Of a DNA stretch of 64,000 nucleotides, positions 35,664 to 46,710 are shown piece after piece. Every line of letters begins with the position of its first letter. The stretch's first letter is position 1. The position numbers were made by a program, and so were the translations under genes. Source of the stretch: Lithocarpus polystachyus (lineage: Eukaryota; Streptophyta; Magnoliopsida; Fagales; Fagaceae); NCBI GenBank assembly GCA_033629205.1, contig CM066171.1, forward strand, positions 41,139,386 through 41,203,385, in the 5' to 3' direction. The notes below the pieces were generated by a model. It saw nothing but the letters and a program-made list of their open reading frames with translations, had not been told where the DNA came from and did not search any database.

Positions 35664-35828
35664 AAGGCAGGAGATCTTGCAGTAGCTAGTAAGATCCTCA
35701 AGATGATGATAGGCTACCAAGGCAGGAGATCTTGCAGTAGCTAGTAAGATCCTTAAGATGATGATAGGCTACCAAGGCAGGAGATCTTGCAGTAGCTAGT
35801 AAGATCCTTAAGATGATCATAGGTAAGG
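35664..35828. repeat. Three tandem copies of a 55-bp unit
   Basis: AAGGCAGGAGATCTTGCAGT starts units at 35664, 35719 and 35774. Units are nearly identical (CTCAAG in the first, CTTAAG in the others). Because 55 is not a multiple of three, the expansion shifts the PPR frame. Confidence 0.92.
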
Positions 35829-36420
35829 GCTTTGTTCCGACTTGTACAACCTATAACTATTTCTATAGGTACTTCTCTAAACATGTGATTATTGAGGAAG
35901 GGATGACCTTTATACCAAGATGATTGAATCTGGGTACACACTAGATTGACTTACTTACCAGCTTTTGATGAAAATGTTGTGTGAGGAGGTGAGACTTGAC
36001 TTGTTCGGGTTAGCAAGAAATGAGAGCTAGGGGATCTGATATGGACTTGGCTACAAGTACTATGTTGGTTCATTTGCTTTGCAAAATGCATAGATTTGAA
36101 GAGACTTTGCAGAATTTGAGGACATGATTTGGAGGGGCATAATTCCTCAGTATCTTACATTTAAGAGAATGAATGATGCATTAAAGAAAGAAGGAATGAT
36201 TGAAATGGCACATAAACTACGGGGCATGATGTCTTCTGTCCCTCATTCAATGAAGTTGCCGAATACATATAGCAGAGATAGAGATGCAAGGACAACATCT
36301 ATAATGCGAAAAGCCAAAGGAATGTCTGATTTGTTAAGAGCTTGTAAAGATGCAAGGGAATTTGTTAAGTGTCATAATTCATCTGAAAATGCTGTATCAA
36401 TTGTAAACCGGTTGGTATAG

Positions 36421-36667
36421 GGTATAAAGAAAAAGGCCGACAAGACATGAATTTACAAGACTACAGCTACTTAAAAGTAAAAGCTAGTATGATTAAACTC
36501 GTTAATTGCATATGCAGTGAGTTGAGTTTAGATATTTAATTTTCATTTATATTAGATGGTAGAAATCAACCAATCACATTCAAACTTTCATTTACCATAA
36601 TTTTGACATTAATCTTATAGATATATTGTAGTAAAATTTATAGTAACTCAAGCATTTTACTTTTTGT
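36421..36667. other. Intergenic gap, no feature recognised
   Basis: AT-rich sequence between the PPR stop and the LINE poly-A side. Confidence 0.5.
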
Positions 36668-39085
36668 TTTTTTTTGGGTAAACCACAAATATTGCATAGA
36701 ACTAGGAATTCACAAGTCTATTACGATGTATATTAGCTTTATCAAAAGCCAAAATACTTTCCACCACAGACGGTGGGTTACAAAAGACAACAAAAGATGA
36801 TAAAGAGCTAGCTCCTAATTTTGCCAACGCATCCGCACATTGGTTGGCTTTGCGATAGGTGTGAATTACCCACTTATTTGGGATCTCCTTCAAGAGGTTC
36901 TTGCAGTCAGTTAGGAGAGGTTCCATCAATAAATTAGCAGAGTTATTATTCATGAGGGTTACAACACTTTTTTTTTTTTTTTTTTTTTTGAGAATGAACG
37001 TAAGGATTTTTATTGAACTTGATTTGCCAAAGTTGTCAAATCATTTTGAGCTACAGAAAATAAAGAAAGAGGAACTTCTTCCATCCATGCAATATAGTCA
37101 GAAACATTAATCGAGTATCTAGCTAGACTATGTGCTAACTTATTGCTGTCTCTTCTACAATGAGAGTATAGCAATTTTGTGTAAGAATTTGAAAAGATAA
37201 TAGCGTCCTGGACAAGCGGCTGCACTGAAGCTATTGTACCGCCCCCAGACCTTAAGGAATTCATGATCAGTTCCGAGTCTCCTTCCAGTATAGCTTCAAC
37301 TGTACCTGTCTCCAGTCCAAATTCCAGTGCCAGTGCTGCAGCAACTGCTTCAATTTCCACTGGTGTGAGTGCTGGGGAGAAACTCTGAGCCAGGGACGCA
37401 AGGATAGCCCCAGTGTTGTCACGGATGACTACACCGATCCCGCTTCTGTTTTCAGCCTTAAATATTGCTCCATCAAAATTTATTTTGACCAACCTACCGT
37501 CTGGAGGCTTCCAAACTGCTTGTGGTTTTGGTTCGACTGCAGGAACACGTGGGAATACAGCAAGAAATTCATCCAGCCTTTCTTTTGCCTGTGATACAAG
37601 CTGATCTGAAGTGCAGCAAGGCTTATGGTTATAAACTTGGTTCGCTGATTCCAAATCCCCCAAGTTATCATCCCAAATAACTCCGGGTTGCCTTGATTAT
37701 TGAGGATCCATGACAGCAACTCCTTGAAATTTGTAACACCTGTAATTTGCCTTGAATTCCATTGTGAAAGAGCCCATACCGATTTGAGTTCACTGCATGA
37801 CCACAGCGCATGTAAGGGAGTTTCGTTTTCCTTCCGGCAACGTTCACACTGTGAATCAACTAATATGTGTCTTCGCTTCAGGTTTGATTTCGTGGGAATA
37901 GCCTCATGACAGACACGCCACAGAAAGTTCTTTACTTTGTTCGGGACTCACAAACCCCAAATGCTTCTCCACAGGTCCTTTTCTCCGTTTTGTGCTTTCA
38001 CAGGCCTAACCTCTTCTTCTTCCATCTTCAAAAACCGGTACCCAGACTTGCAGGAGTATTGGCCATTTTGGGTCCACGGCCAGTACAACCTATCTTCTGT
38101 TGGGTGTTTTGAGAGAGGGATTTTCTTTATGAGCTCCACTTCTTCAGGTACAAATAAACCAGCTATTACTTCATCATTCCAGGTCCGGTTCTCTTCATTT
38201 ATGAGGACATCAACTGTGGTCGCCTCCCAACCCTCTAGGACAGGTGATAGGACACGGGTAGGAGGTTTAGATGGCAGCCAAGCGTGTTGCCAGATCTGAA
38301 CTTTCTGCTCTGTACCTATTCTCCAGCAAGCACCCCTTTTGATAACATCACGACCATATAATATGCTCCTCCAAGCATATGAACCGCGACTAGATTCCTC
38401 CGCCTCCATGATACTGCAATTAGGGAAAAAACGTGGTTTGAAGACCTTGTAAAATAAAGAGGATTGATCTTGCAATAAACGCCATGCTTGCTTGGCCAAG
38501 AGAGAGTCATTGTGTAGGGCTAAGTCCCGAAAGTCCATGCCACCCTCACTTTTGGACTTGGTCATCTCACTCCATTTTACCCAATGAATTTTCCTTTTGT
38601 CTCCCCTTTGTCCCCACCAAAATTTTCTTGTCATCATCTCAATTTCATTACACAGCCCTATGGGTAATTTAAAACAACCCATTGCATAGGTTGGAATGGC
38701 TTGGATCACTGCTTTGATAAGTACCTCTCTACCAACTTGGGAAAGGAGTTTTCCTTCCCATCCTTGCAATTTCCTCCACGCTCTCTCTTTGATATAATTA
38801 AAACTTGCTTTTTTTCCTTTTCCGGTCAAAGCCGGCAACCCCAAATATTTTTCATAATGTTGAATCTCACGAACCCCAAGGACCCCTTTTATGATCTGTC
38901 TGTGAGCTTCAGTTACTGATTTGCTGAAGAAAAGAGCTGTTTTTTCTCTGTTTAAAAGCATTAAGTTCTATAATAAGATTATTTAGTCCAAGCTCCCTAG
39001 CCAAAATCAACCCATCCCTTAAGAGTCCACAACTCGGCAATGAAGCTGTTGGTATGGCCGAGTCCTGTCCTCTTCCACTACATAT
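36668..39085 (-). mobile_element. Older LINE (L1-type) RNase H fragment, split by a younger LINE
   Basis: Two blocks of one RNase H domain flank the younger LINE. At 38964-39085 (minus) I read NSFIAELWTL and, after a frameshift, LILARELGLNNLIIEL. At 36690-36965 it continues VVTLMNNNSANLLMEPLLTD and IPNKWVIHTYRKANQCADAL, with GASS near the end. The order is that of plant L1 C-terminal RNase H. Its own tail is the T-rich tract at about 36660-36676. The upstream part (endonuclease, RT) is missing, so it was already 5'-truncated. Confidence 0.8.
36966..38963 (-). mobile_element. Younger 5'-truncated L1-type LINE
   Basis: On the minus strand it runs from 38963 to a poly(A) tail (T-tract at about 36968-36989). 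The first 337 codons (38961-37948) cover the region after the RT palm: NREKTALFFSKS, YLGLPALTGKGKK, LLSQVGREVLIKAVIQAIPT. A TGA after WGL interrupts it, and the same frame continues into a zf-RVT block (VKNFLWRVCHEAIPTKSNLK, with Cys and His ligands). A frameshift leads into RNase H at 37663-37010: INFDGAIF, EIEAVAAALALEF, EGDSELI and a final Asp in HCRRDSNKLAHSLA. All four acidic positions are present. The RT YADD core and endonuclease are lost to 5' truncation. Confidence 0.88.
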
Positions 39086-39946
39086 CACTAATTATCACTC
39101 TCACAGAATTGTACCATTTATTATTCTATTTTATCTACTCAATATATTATTTTATTGTCTTAGTGAAAACACCACACTAGCGATCAACATGTGATCTGCA
39201 TGAATTTCGAACTAAACTACCTTGAAGGACCCACGTCTAATCGTCAATGTATCAAAACAGAAACACATGTATGATTATCACCCAAAAAAGAAACAAAACC
39301 CCTTTTTCGTATCACCTAAATAAGAATGCAAGAAAAGAACGTAAATCTTCAGTACTAATTTTTGTGTTCCATTTTATACTTTATAAAAAATAGTCAAAAA
39401 AAATATATGATAAGTTGTGATTGGTAGAACATAAAGTGGAATATAAAAAGTGGTATAAAAAATTTGTATTATCAAGGAAGATAAAAAAGCATAACTAGAA
39501 GAAAAATTAGTGGGTCATGCAACTCTTGATGCCAACTATGTGACGCTTTCCACGTATCTAACACGTCTCCTAGTCGACCTCCCACCAACAACTTTCAAAG
39601 CGAGTCATCCAATCCCATGGACAACTATGCAGTGACAAAGGTAGGAGTCCAAATCTTCTGTCCCATCTATTATGCTACACTCCATGCTCTACTAATAAAA
39701 CTTGGACAACTGGCTTCTTCCATTAAGTGAGATAACCCCTGACGTTTAACTTTAACGTTAATGTTGACGTTAACTTGAACTCTTTTATTTTTGTCTCTTG
39801 CGCATATTTTGTTTTTGATTTTGTTTCTTCCCTCTGTTGTCTCATCGTATTCCTTACTATCTCCCAAAGCTTTATTGTCCACTGCCATAAAGATTCCTTT
39901 TGTCCTATAGCTCCATATTTATTTTCAACTTTTGAGAGACTCTTGT
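39086..39946. other. Gap between LINEs and the pararetrovirus-like block
   Basis: No gene is recognised. At 39743-39779 there is a short run of AACGTTAA/TTGACGTTAAC motifs. The segment just before 39947 could be an LTR end or a viral leader. Confidence 0.4.
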
Positions 39947-39958
39947 TGGTATCAGAGC
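39947..39958 (+). promoter_or_regulatory. Primer-binding site complementary to initiator tRNA-Met
   Basis: TGGTATCAGAGC is the standard match to the 3' end of initiator tRNA-Met, used for reverse transcription by caulimovirids and also by Ty1/copia elements. It lies 278 bp before the movement-protein frame. With a movement protein downstream and no gag or integrase, I favour the pararetrovirus reading, but a copia LTR end joined here is possible. Confidence 0.7.
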
Positions 39959-40235
39959 CATTCCTTCCTTGGCCGCCGATAGTGTTGTTGTGTCTTTGGT
40001 CCCTTGTTCGTGTCTACCTGAACCTTTGGTGCTCCGTTACTGTGTTCCTTCTTGCTGTCGTTGGCGCCACCCTAGGTGTAAAGTGAATTCCCAGAATTAG
40101 ATCTCTGTAAGGCCCGTTTGAGCCAGAGAGGGTGTGTAGGGCATGAGAAGAGGTATAGGGTTATTTAGGGTTTGTGTTACGAAATGCAACGGTTGTGAGA
40201 AAAACATGATAATTGAGTGTCAAAACTAGGATAGC

Positions 40236-40859
40236 ATGGATAAGATGTGGAGATCGAACTCCTTTGTTAGCTCCAGGACTGATTGTCCTCCTGACATCAT
40301 TAATGAAGAAGATCAAGTTGTTGAAGAGAAAGAAATTCCGGATTTCGAAAGATGGAATATCCCCAAGGTTAATATTAAAACTATTTACAATACTACTTGG
40401 CATGAGAATACTGGATTTTCTCAGTACCGAGTAAGAACTGTTGAACAAACATTTTCCATTTCCAGACATCATGAAAAATGTTGTTTATTTTCTAAAAAGA
40501 ATATTAACGAATTTCTTGCTACAAAATTGAAATATTTGCATATTGGTCTTGTTCAAGTTGCTGTTAAACCTCTTACTAGAAAAGGTATTAATGCTTCTGC
40601 TCTAATGTGTTTAAGAGATGCTAGATTTAGAAAATTTAAAGATAGCATTCTTGGCATGATTACTGCTTCTTTATATGATGGTCCTATCTACTTTGATGTC
40701 TATCCTAATATTTGTCTTGCTCTTGATGATCCTAATATTGTTAAAGCTCTGACTTTAAATGTGTTAACCTCTGGTTATGATATGGATGAAGGTAGTAAAC
40801 CTTTTGCTCTTATTTACCGAATTTACTACAGATTTGTGGGTTCCCAGTTGAATCCTTGA
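40236..40859 (+). pseudogene. Movement-protein domain (30K superfamily) of the endogenous pararetrovirus
   Basis: The frame is 207 codons long and ends in a TGA at 40857-40859. Visible blocks are NIPKVNIKTIYNTTWH, LKYLHIGLVQVAVKPLTRKG, the LRDARF/DSILGMI segment and YDGPIYFDVYPNICLAL. The hydrophobic beta-strand pattern with the conserved Gly/Asp positions matches caulimovirid movement proteins, which form plasmodesmatal tubules. The same frame continues without break after the TGA (AAHIKDPSGKTMLIQ), so the stop replaced a sense codon, plausibly CGA by CpG decay. Confidence 0.8.
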
Positions 40860-42842
40860 GCCGCTCATATTAAAGATCCTTCTGGTAAAACCATGTTAAT
40901 CCAATGTTCAACTTCAGATGCTAAAATTGAAGTTCCAAAAATGATTCGTTGGGAAGATGTAAACCTCCCTAAGGAATGGTTATTGGAAAACGTTTCACCA
41001 CCTGCTAAACCTATAACTAATCTTACAAATATTCAACAATATCTTGATGGAACTGTTAAAATAAGTTTTTATGATGATAAACCCTTAAAGATCAATGAAG
41101 GAAGACATTCCTTTGCTGGATCTGAAAGTGTTTCCAAAAGAGATCAAGATCTTGTTGATTATTTACAAAAAAGTTTTGTTAAATCTAATTTGAAGCTAAA
41201 AGGAGTTTCAAGTGATAACTCCCAAGTTAGCACTGCTTTTTATTCAACTAAACCGAAAACTTCTTCTTATGAGAAATCTACTGAAGAAGAAGAAGAGACA
41301 AAGTCTGTGTCTCCTTCTGGTTCTGATTTTCAAACTGTTGAACCTCCTATTTTTCAAAACCAATTGAGAGTTTTAACTTCTCTTAATCAAAGTTTTGAAA
41401 TTGATATGGTTGGCTTGTATAATGAATTTATTCTTGCTAAAAACAGGGATAAAAGAAAATATTACCAAAGTACTTTTTCTCAATCTGAAAAAGATTGTGT
41501 TAAAAGGAAATGGAAAGATAAAATGAATGTTTTAAAAAGACATATTCTGTTTTTTGATTATCTTGAAAATCATTATGTTTCAAAAGATTATATTCAACAA
41601 AATCATTTGAACGTAATCAAGAAATCAAATTTTGTTAAAGAAGATAAATCTGTTGTTAGGACTAGCCATCCGCCTTTTGAGACAATTCTGATGACTTGTC
41701 AAAAGACGGAGATAAAAGCTTCTCCTTTCAAAATTGCTAATGCGGAAACCCCTGCTTCTGGAATTATTGAACAATGTAATTTTGCAAACAAGTCTTTGCA
41801 TATTATTGGTCAACAGCTTGACCGTATTGAAGAAAAAATTGTAGAACAAACTATTTCTACAAAACCTGAGAAACCTTTGATCGATTTACCTAGTCAAAGA
41901 GAAAAAATCACTTTCAAAATTTCTCAGTCAAAAACCCTTGAAATTGTTGAAATGCTTTCTGATTTAAAAGTTAAAGCTGAAGGCACTATTTCTACTTCTA
42001 ATGTTGTTGCTGTTATTTCAAGAAATGGTAAAGAAACTGTTTTTGAAGTAAATACAAATTCTGAATCATCCTCTTCTTTTGATGCAAAAAATAATTTCAA
42101 AACAAACTCCAATATTAATTCTTGCTGTTTTGAAACTATTAATGTTCTCACCAAGACTGATAAAAAATCTGATAAAAAGAAATCTGAAACATTAACTGTT
42201 AATAATCTCCAACAAGAAATTGCTATTGTTAACCGAGAAATAACTAAATTAAAAAATAAATGCAAAAATGATAATGATATCCAATATCAAAGTATTGCTA
42301 CTATTGATGATTTTCATATCTCTCTTGTTAACAAAATTCTTCCTTCAAAATGGTTTACTAAAGTAAAAATTGTTGTTTCCCATGATTATCATTTTGATGT
42401 TGTTGCCATGATTGACTCAGGTGCTGATTTAAATTGTATTCACGAAGGATTGATTCCTTCTAAATACTTTGAAAAGTCCACTGAAAAACTTGCTTCTGCA
42501 AACGGTTCTCAAATGAAAATTAAATATGAATTGAACAATGTTCATGTTTGCCATGATAATGTTTGTTTCAAAATTCCTTCTGTGCTTGTTAAAAATATGC
42601 ATGATAAAGTGATTCTTGGAATGCCATTTATTAATGCTTTGTATCCCTTTCTTGTTGAACATGATGGTATTACTACTGATCCTCTTGGTCAGCATGTAAA
42701 ATTCAAATTTGCTTCGAATTCTGAAATTGATATTGACCATGATTTAAAACTAATTCATGCTAAAACCAATCATCCTAACTTCCTTAAACAAGAAGTTAGA
42801 TATAAGAAAATTGCTGATCAACTTTCTCATAAATTATTATAA
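40860..42842 (+). pseudogene. Central region plus aspartic protease of the endogenous pararetrovirus
   Basis: The frame follows directly after the movement-protein TGA; the first Met is at 40893. Most of the region is Lys/Ser/Glu-rich with predicted coiled-coil-like stretches (for example LQQEIAIVNREITKLKNKCK near 42210-42270), where a coat-protein region is expected. I see no clear CCHC zinc knuckle. Near the end, VVAMIDSGADLNCI (about 42400-42441) holds the Asp-Ser-Gly active site of a retropepsin, with the matching VILGMPFI at about 42610. The frame stops at TAA 42840-42842; TAA at 42843 and TAG at 42861 follow in the same frame. Confidence 0.75.
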
Positions 42843-42869
42843 TAAAAAATTAATAATTTTTAGAAAATC

Positions 42870-44186
42870 TTGACTGATAATGTTTGTTCTGATTTTCCCA
42901 ATGCCTTTTGGCATAGGAAGAATCACATTGCTAACCTGCCTTATATTAAAGATTTTAATGAGAAAAACATTCCCACTAAAGCTCAACCCATACAAATGAA
43001 TGCTGAAATGATGGAGTTCTGTAAGAAAGAAATCCAAGATTTACTTGATAAAAGGCTGATTAGAAAGAGCAAGTCCCTTTGGTCATGTGCTGCTTTCTAT
43101 GTTCAAAAAAATGCTGAAATTGAGAGGGAGACCCCTCGCCTTGTAATCAACTACAAACCCTTGAACAAAGTCTTAGAATGGATTAGATATCTTATTCCAA
43201 ATAAAAATGACTTAGTTCATAGATTGAGTGATGCGATGATCTTCTCTAAGTTTGATATGAAGTCTGGTTTTTGGCAAATACAGATTAGTGAGGATGATAG
43301 ATACAAAACTGCTTTCACCCCCCCTTTTGGTCATTATGAGTGGAATGTTATGCCCTTTGGTCTCAAGAACGCCCCCAGTGAATTCCAAAATATTATGAAT
43401 GACATTTTCATTTCATTCAGCCATTTCACCATTGTTTATATTGATGATGTTCTTGTTTACTCTAATTCTATTGATGAACACTGGAAACATTTGAACTCGT
43501 TTCTAGAAACTATCAAAAGAAATGGTCTTGTTGTCTCTGCTAAGAAAATCAAATTGTTCCAAACAAGAGTTCGTTTTTTTGGTTTTGATATTGCTGAAGG
43601 ACAAATCCGTCCTATTGACAGAGCCATTCAATTTGCTGATAAATTTCCTGACATCATCACTGATAAAACTCATCTTCAAAGATTTCTTGGTTTTTTGAAC
43701 TATGTTGCTGATTTTTATAAAGATTTAAGGAAGCAATGTAAGCTTCTTTTAGACCGGCTACAAAACAGTCCTCCTCCTTGGACTCATGTCCATACTTCTC
43801 TTGTTAAACAGATCAAAACTTATGTCAAGTCTCTTCCCTGTCTTGGTATCCCTACAGTCAATGCTTTTAAAATTGTTGGAACTGATGCCTTTGACATAGG
43901 TTATGGAGGTATTCTAAAACAAAGAGTTTCACCAGATTCATCTAAACAAATTGTTCGCTTCTATTCTGGAATCTGGAATCCTGCACAGCCAAATTATAGT
44001 ACTATTAAAAAAGAAATTTTATCTATAGTACTATGCATTTCAAAGTTTCAAAGTGATTTGTTAAACCAAAAGTTTTTACTTCGTATTGACTGTAAAAGTG
44101 CTAAATATGTTATTGAAAAGGATGTTGAAAATATTGCTTTAAAACATATTTTTACTAGAATTCACCAATGGCAAGTAGGCGGTTGA
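42870..44186 (+). pseudogene. Reverse transcriptase-RNase H of the endogenous pararetrovirus
   Basis: This 438-codon open frame is in phase with the upstream parts. RT blocks in order are RLVINYKPLNK, IFSKFDMKSGFWQIQI (first catalytic Asp), MPFGLKNAPSEFQ, and IVYIDDVLVYS (YIDD box). The thumb region has FLGFLNYVADFYKDL. RNase H follows with VGTDAFDIGYGGIL, IKKEILSIVLCI and LRIDCKSAKYVI, so the three main acidic positions are kept; the family's usual Ser after TDA is Phe. It ends TGA at 44184-44186, overlapping the ORF2 start. Internally it has no stops. Confidence 0.9.
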
Positions 44187-45430
44187 AAGACAAAGGCCTT
44201 GCCAATGAAAACCAAATTGTTAAACGAGAACCTACCTCCTCTTTGCAAACTGTTAACCGTTTTACCACTTTAGGTACCATACCTAAACCCAACTATTCCT
44301 CTGTCCTAGCCTCCTCTTATGATCCTTATTCTATAACCCCTGTTCACCAACCAGTCAAGACCACTTTTCCCAGAAATAATTCCCAGTATGTTAGGAAACA
44401 GTATTTCCAAAACCTGTTTTCTATCGAACCTAATAGGTCTTCCATTATTAATCCCCTTCAGCTTGCTAAAAGTTACTTCCCTCCAAAATTCCATTGGATC
44501 CCTGAACATGGAGAAAAGAATTTGCATTACTATTCTGATCTCCTGCGTCATGAGAAATCCATCACTATTAACACTATTTCTGATAAATTTGACACCTCCA
44601 GAATTATTTACCACAATGTTTACATTGTTAACGTTATCTCTGAGAAAGATTGGGGTTCTTCCCCAAATGAAACAAGGATGATGCCAAATTACCCCATCCC
44701 CTATTCCTATCATGACTACATTACTGCATGGTTCAGATTTATGCTCCATCAAAATGATACTATGACTCATTCCTGATTTGTTAACTTTGATAAAAATTAC
44801 ATTGGTTATCTGCCTTTTTGGTTCGCCCGCTGGTGGTCCCAATTCGGTCTCATTCCTGATATACTACCTGCACCATTGATGGATGCCTTTAAGCTTTTTT
44901 CAAGAGGATACAAAGTCAGTCCCCAAAACACTAGAGCCAAGTTCCCTATTTTACTCCATTTTGTTAAACATCACAAAGTGCCTTGGATTCTCAAATGGCA
45001 ATATGAGATAAATAATGATGATAATGCTCTTGCTCGATATTGGTATGTCAAATGGTGGGACAAATTCCCTCACACTCAAAGAATTATTGCCACCACCAAC
45101 AAAGAATTTCCAAGCCTTACTATTGATAAGAACTGTTCACAAAATCAAATCCCTACCCAGGCGGATTTACCTTCCCCCTAGTCCATCAAAAATATTAAAC
45201 CCAAACCACCTGCCAAAAAGAAAGGCTCTCCTCTTGATGATCTACGAAGAGATCCTGATGCCTTGTTTGCTCTTCTCAAATGTGCGGAAGATCTTGTGGC
45301 CAATCGAACCTCTGAAGAAGAAAAGTCAAGTGCTTCTTCTGAGGAATCTGTGGCTAACAACCCATATTTCCCTTATGCTCAAAGACTATCTGGACATGAT
45401 GAAGATTCTCTTGACCAAGTAGATATTTGA
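44168..45430 (+). pseudogene. ORF2 of the endogenous pararetrovirus (function unknown)
   Basis: The ATG at 44168 lies inside the last codons of RT-RNase H in another frame. The frame runs to TGA 45428-45430 but is interrupted by TGA at 44774-44776 and TAG at 45179-45181. The middle is rich in aromatic residues (ITAWFRFMLHQN; LPFWFARWWSQFG; IPWILKWQY-type blocks; YVKWWDKFPH). The tail is basic then acidic (KPPAKKKG...SEEEKSSASSEES). I recall related proteins next to plant endogenous pararetrovirus copies but know no function. Confidence 0.6.
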
Positions 45431-45559
45431 AATATTGCTCCACTCTCCCATGAGAATCTATTGATTACTTTGTTGACTACTTTTGGTTACTTTCAGCACA
45501 AAACGCCAAAATCCTATCCTCTGGCTTTTGTTAAAGCTCTTGCTATCCCTCACGGGCCT

Positions 45560-45902
45560 TTATATGAATAGTAAAAAGTCACTGTTCATTTTACTATTCA
45601 CTGTTAAACTTTTGCTTTATATACCTATATAAGGGGGGATGTCTCTTATTGTTAACTCAAGTTTTTTCTTTAAGATTTTTCTTTCAGAATTCTCTTCCTA
45701 CTACTTTCCTAGAGCAAGTTTAAGATATTAGAGAGTTTCTCTCACTCTCCTAAACTTCCCTCAGGAACTATCAACTGTTTGTAATCCGGTAACCACTACT
45801 GTTGTAAGTGTGCTACCACTGTTTATCTTGTTTATCTGTAATCTTGTATATGTTTAACTAATTTCAGTATTAATCAAGTACTTTTACTCACTTATTGTTT
45901 TA
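45560..45902 (+). promoter_or_regulatory. Pararetroviral promoter and leader-like segment
   Basis: A TATA box TATATAAGG lies at about 45626-45634, followed by a leader-like CT-rich stretch. Upstream is a paired ACTGTTCATTTTACTATTCACTG block. Position after the last ORF and sequence style fit the genome-length RNA promoter of caulimovirids. The primer-binding site expected after a full leader is not here, because the copy ends at the junction near 45902. Confidence 0.6.
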
Positions 45903-46710
45903 GTATGAAGGATAGGTAAGAATTTCCTGTATACCAAGGACCTTGGTGAGTGTAGCCGTTAACAAGAATGAGATGTTTAAAAGGTTGCACGTTCATCCAA
46001 TTATTTCTTTCCCATTTTGGAAGAGTGCTCCAACATCTAATGGTTACAGAAGGGCTATTGGCCTTGGCAACAACTTGTTGAATAATTTGTGGGAGTTGGT
46101 TAATTTGACCACGATTTGAGACTTGGATCATTCTGATAAAGCCAAACTCAAACATTTGAGATAACCAATCTGGATCCATATCTTCTTCATCCAGTTCATC
46201 ATCCTTATAATTAATTAAGAGGCCAGGAAAAGGATGCATCTTTCTTTCATAACCACGAGAACTCTTTCCAAAATATTCTTCCCAATTAAGTTGAATAAAA
46301 ACATTGTCGTCAACATCTAACTCTTCTGGATTAGGAATACTAGCCGTCACTAATTTTTTGAAATACTCATACCATAGGTCAAAAGACCTAAACATAACTT
46401 TGCTATCTAAAATACATTTCTGTATATCAGGAGGCAAGTTGGCAACAGCACATCTTAAACCAAATTGAGTCTTAAGACTTAGCTTGGCATAATCAGTACC
46501 CATTAAAGTCTTTTTATCCATTGAATGGATTTCCTCTTTGCCAGAGAGTTGACTAGTGTAGAGATCATGGTGAATAGATTGGCTTGCAAAAGCCTCATTG
46601 CAAGGAAAAGTTTGGTTAATAGTTTGGCTATTATGAGTTTTATGGTTTTCTGAGTTTAGGTCAACAAGAAGGCCTTCATAGACCTCATTCTGAGTAGAAA
46701 TGTTAACAAG
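45892..46710 (-). pseudogene. C-terminal part of an unclassified ORF, split by the LTR element
   Basis: On the minus strand the frame is open from the LTR-element junction (46710) to the stop at 45892-45894. It includes TQFGLRCAVANLPPDIQKCI, SFDLWYEYFKKLVTASIP, an acidic DDELDEEDMDPDWL block and VTIRCWSTLPKWERNNWM followed by NVQPFKHLILVNGYTHQG. The Met at 46519-46521 is internal, not the start. The frame continues in phase on the other side of the 9.2-kb element at 55907 when one target duplication is discounted. I recall similar unnamed proteins near plant pararetrovirus-like loci, but cannot assign a function. It ends where the plus-strand pararetrovirus ends. Confidence 0.55.

Larger units (their letters stand above)
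33859..36420 (+). pseudogene. P-class pentatricopeptide-repeat protein, pseudogene
   Basis: An ATG at 33859 starts a frame with early TAG codons (18th and 22nd). It then reads DFSTISNLLTDPNISPGP, LLQALFDRFDSSPKLL and WAEKHPGFQSPATLFNSMI, and ends around GDTFAIIIR at about 34330. About 0.8 kb of unrelated sequence follows before GMTQPAIWAFEFACNLDPIC (about 35140). PPR units resume at 35362: LRKLKQAERLWEAMKMDDVK, PSVVTYGILVEGYC, GIEPNAIVYNPIIDALGEA. A 55-bp triplication (35664-35828) destroys the next unit. More stops follow, and the end is MIWRGIIPQYLTFKRMNDAL to a TAG at 36418-36420. Intact relatives are mitochondrial or chloroplast RNA-binding proteins; the type resembles Arabidopsis SOAR1-like PPRs from memory. 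Confidence 0.85.
39947..45902 (+). mobile_element. Degenerate endogenous pararetrovirus (caulimovirid-like)
   Basis: The block contains, in order, a tRNA-Met primer site, a 30K-type movement protein, a long central region, an aspartic protease, RT-RNase H, a second overlapping ORF and a promoter/leader segment. Integrase is absent. The three parts of ORF1 are in one frame (40236-44186) and are separated only by stop codons. ORF2 begins inside the end of ORF1 at 44168. A two-ORF layout of this kind recalls florendovirus- or petuvirus-like endogenous caulimovirids; the genus is not determined. The stops mean the copy cannot make full-length products. Its right end abuts an opposite-strand reading frame at about 45902. 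Confidence 0.85.

Noticed and set aside
39947..39958. Ty1/copia element start inferred from the tRNA-Met primer site
   Set aside because: No copia gag, integrase or LTR pair was found, and a movement protein follows; kept as a minor alternative for the primer site only.
41924..42740. Minus-strand ORFs opposite the pararetroviral central and protease region
   Set aside because: Antisense shadows of a strongly coding plus strand.
44306..44842. Minus-strand 178-codon ORF opposite ORF2
   Set aside because: Shadow of the plus-strand pararetroviral ORF2, without known similarity.
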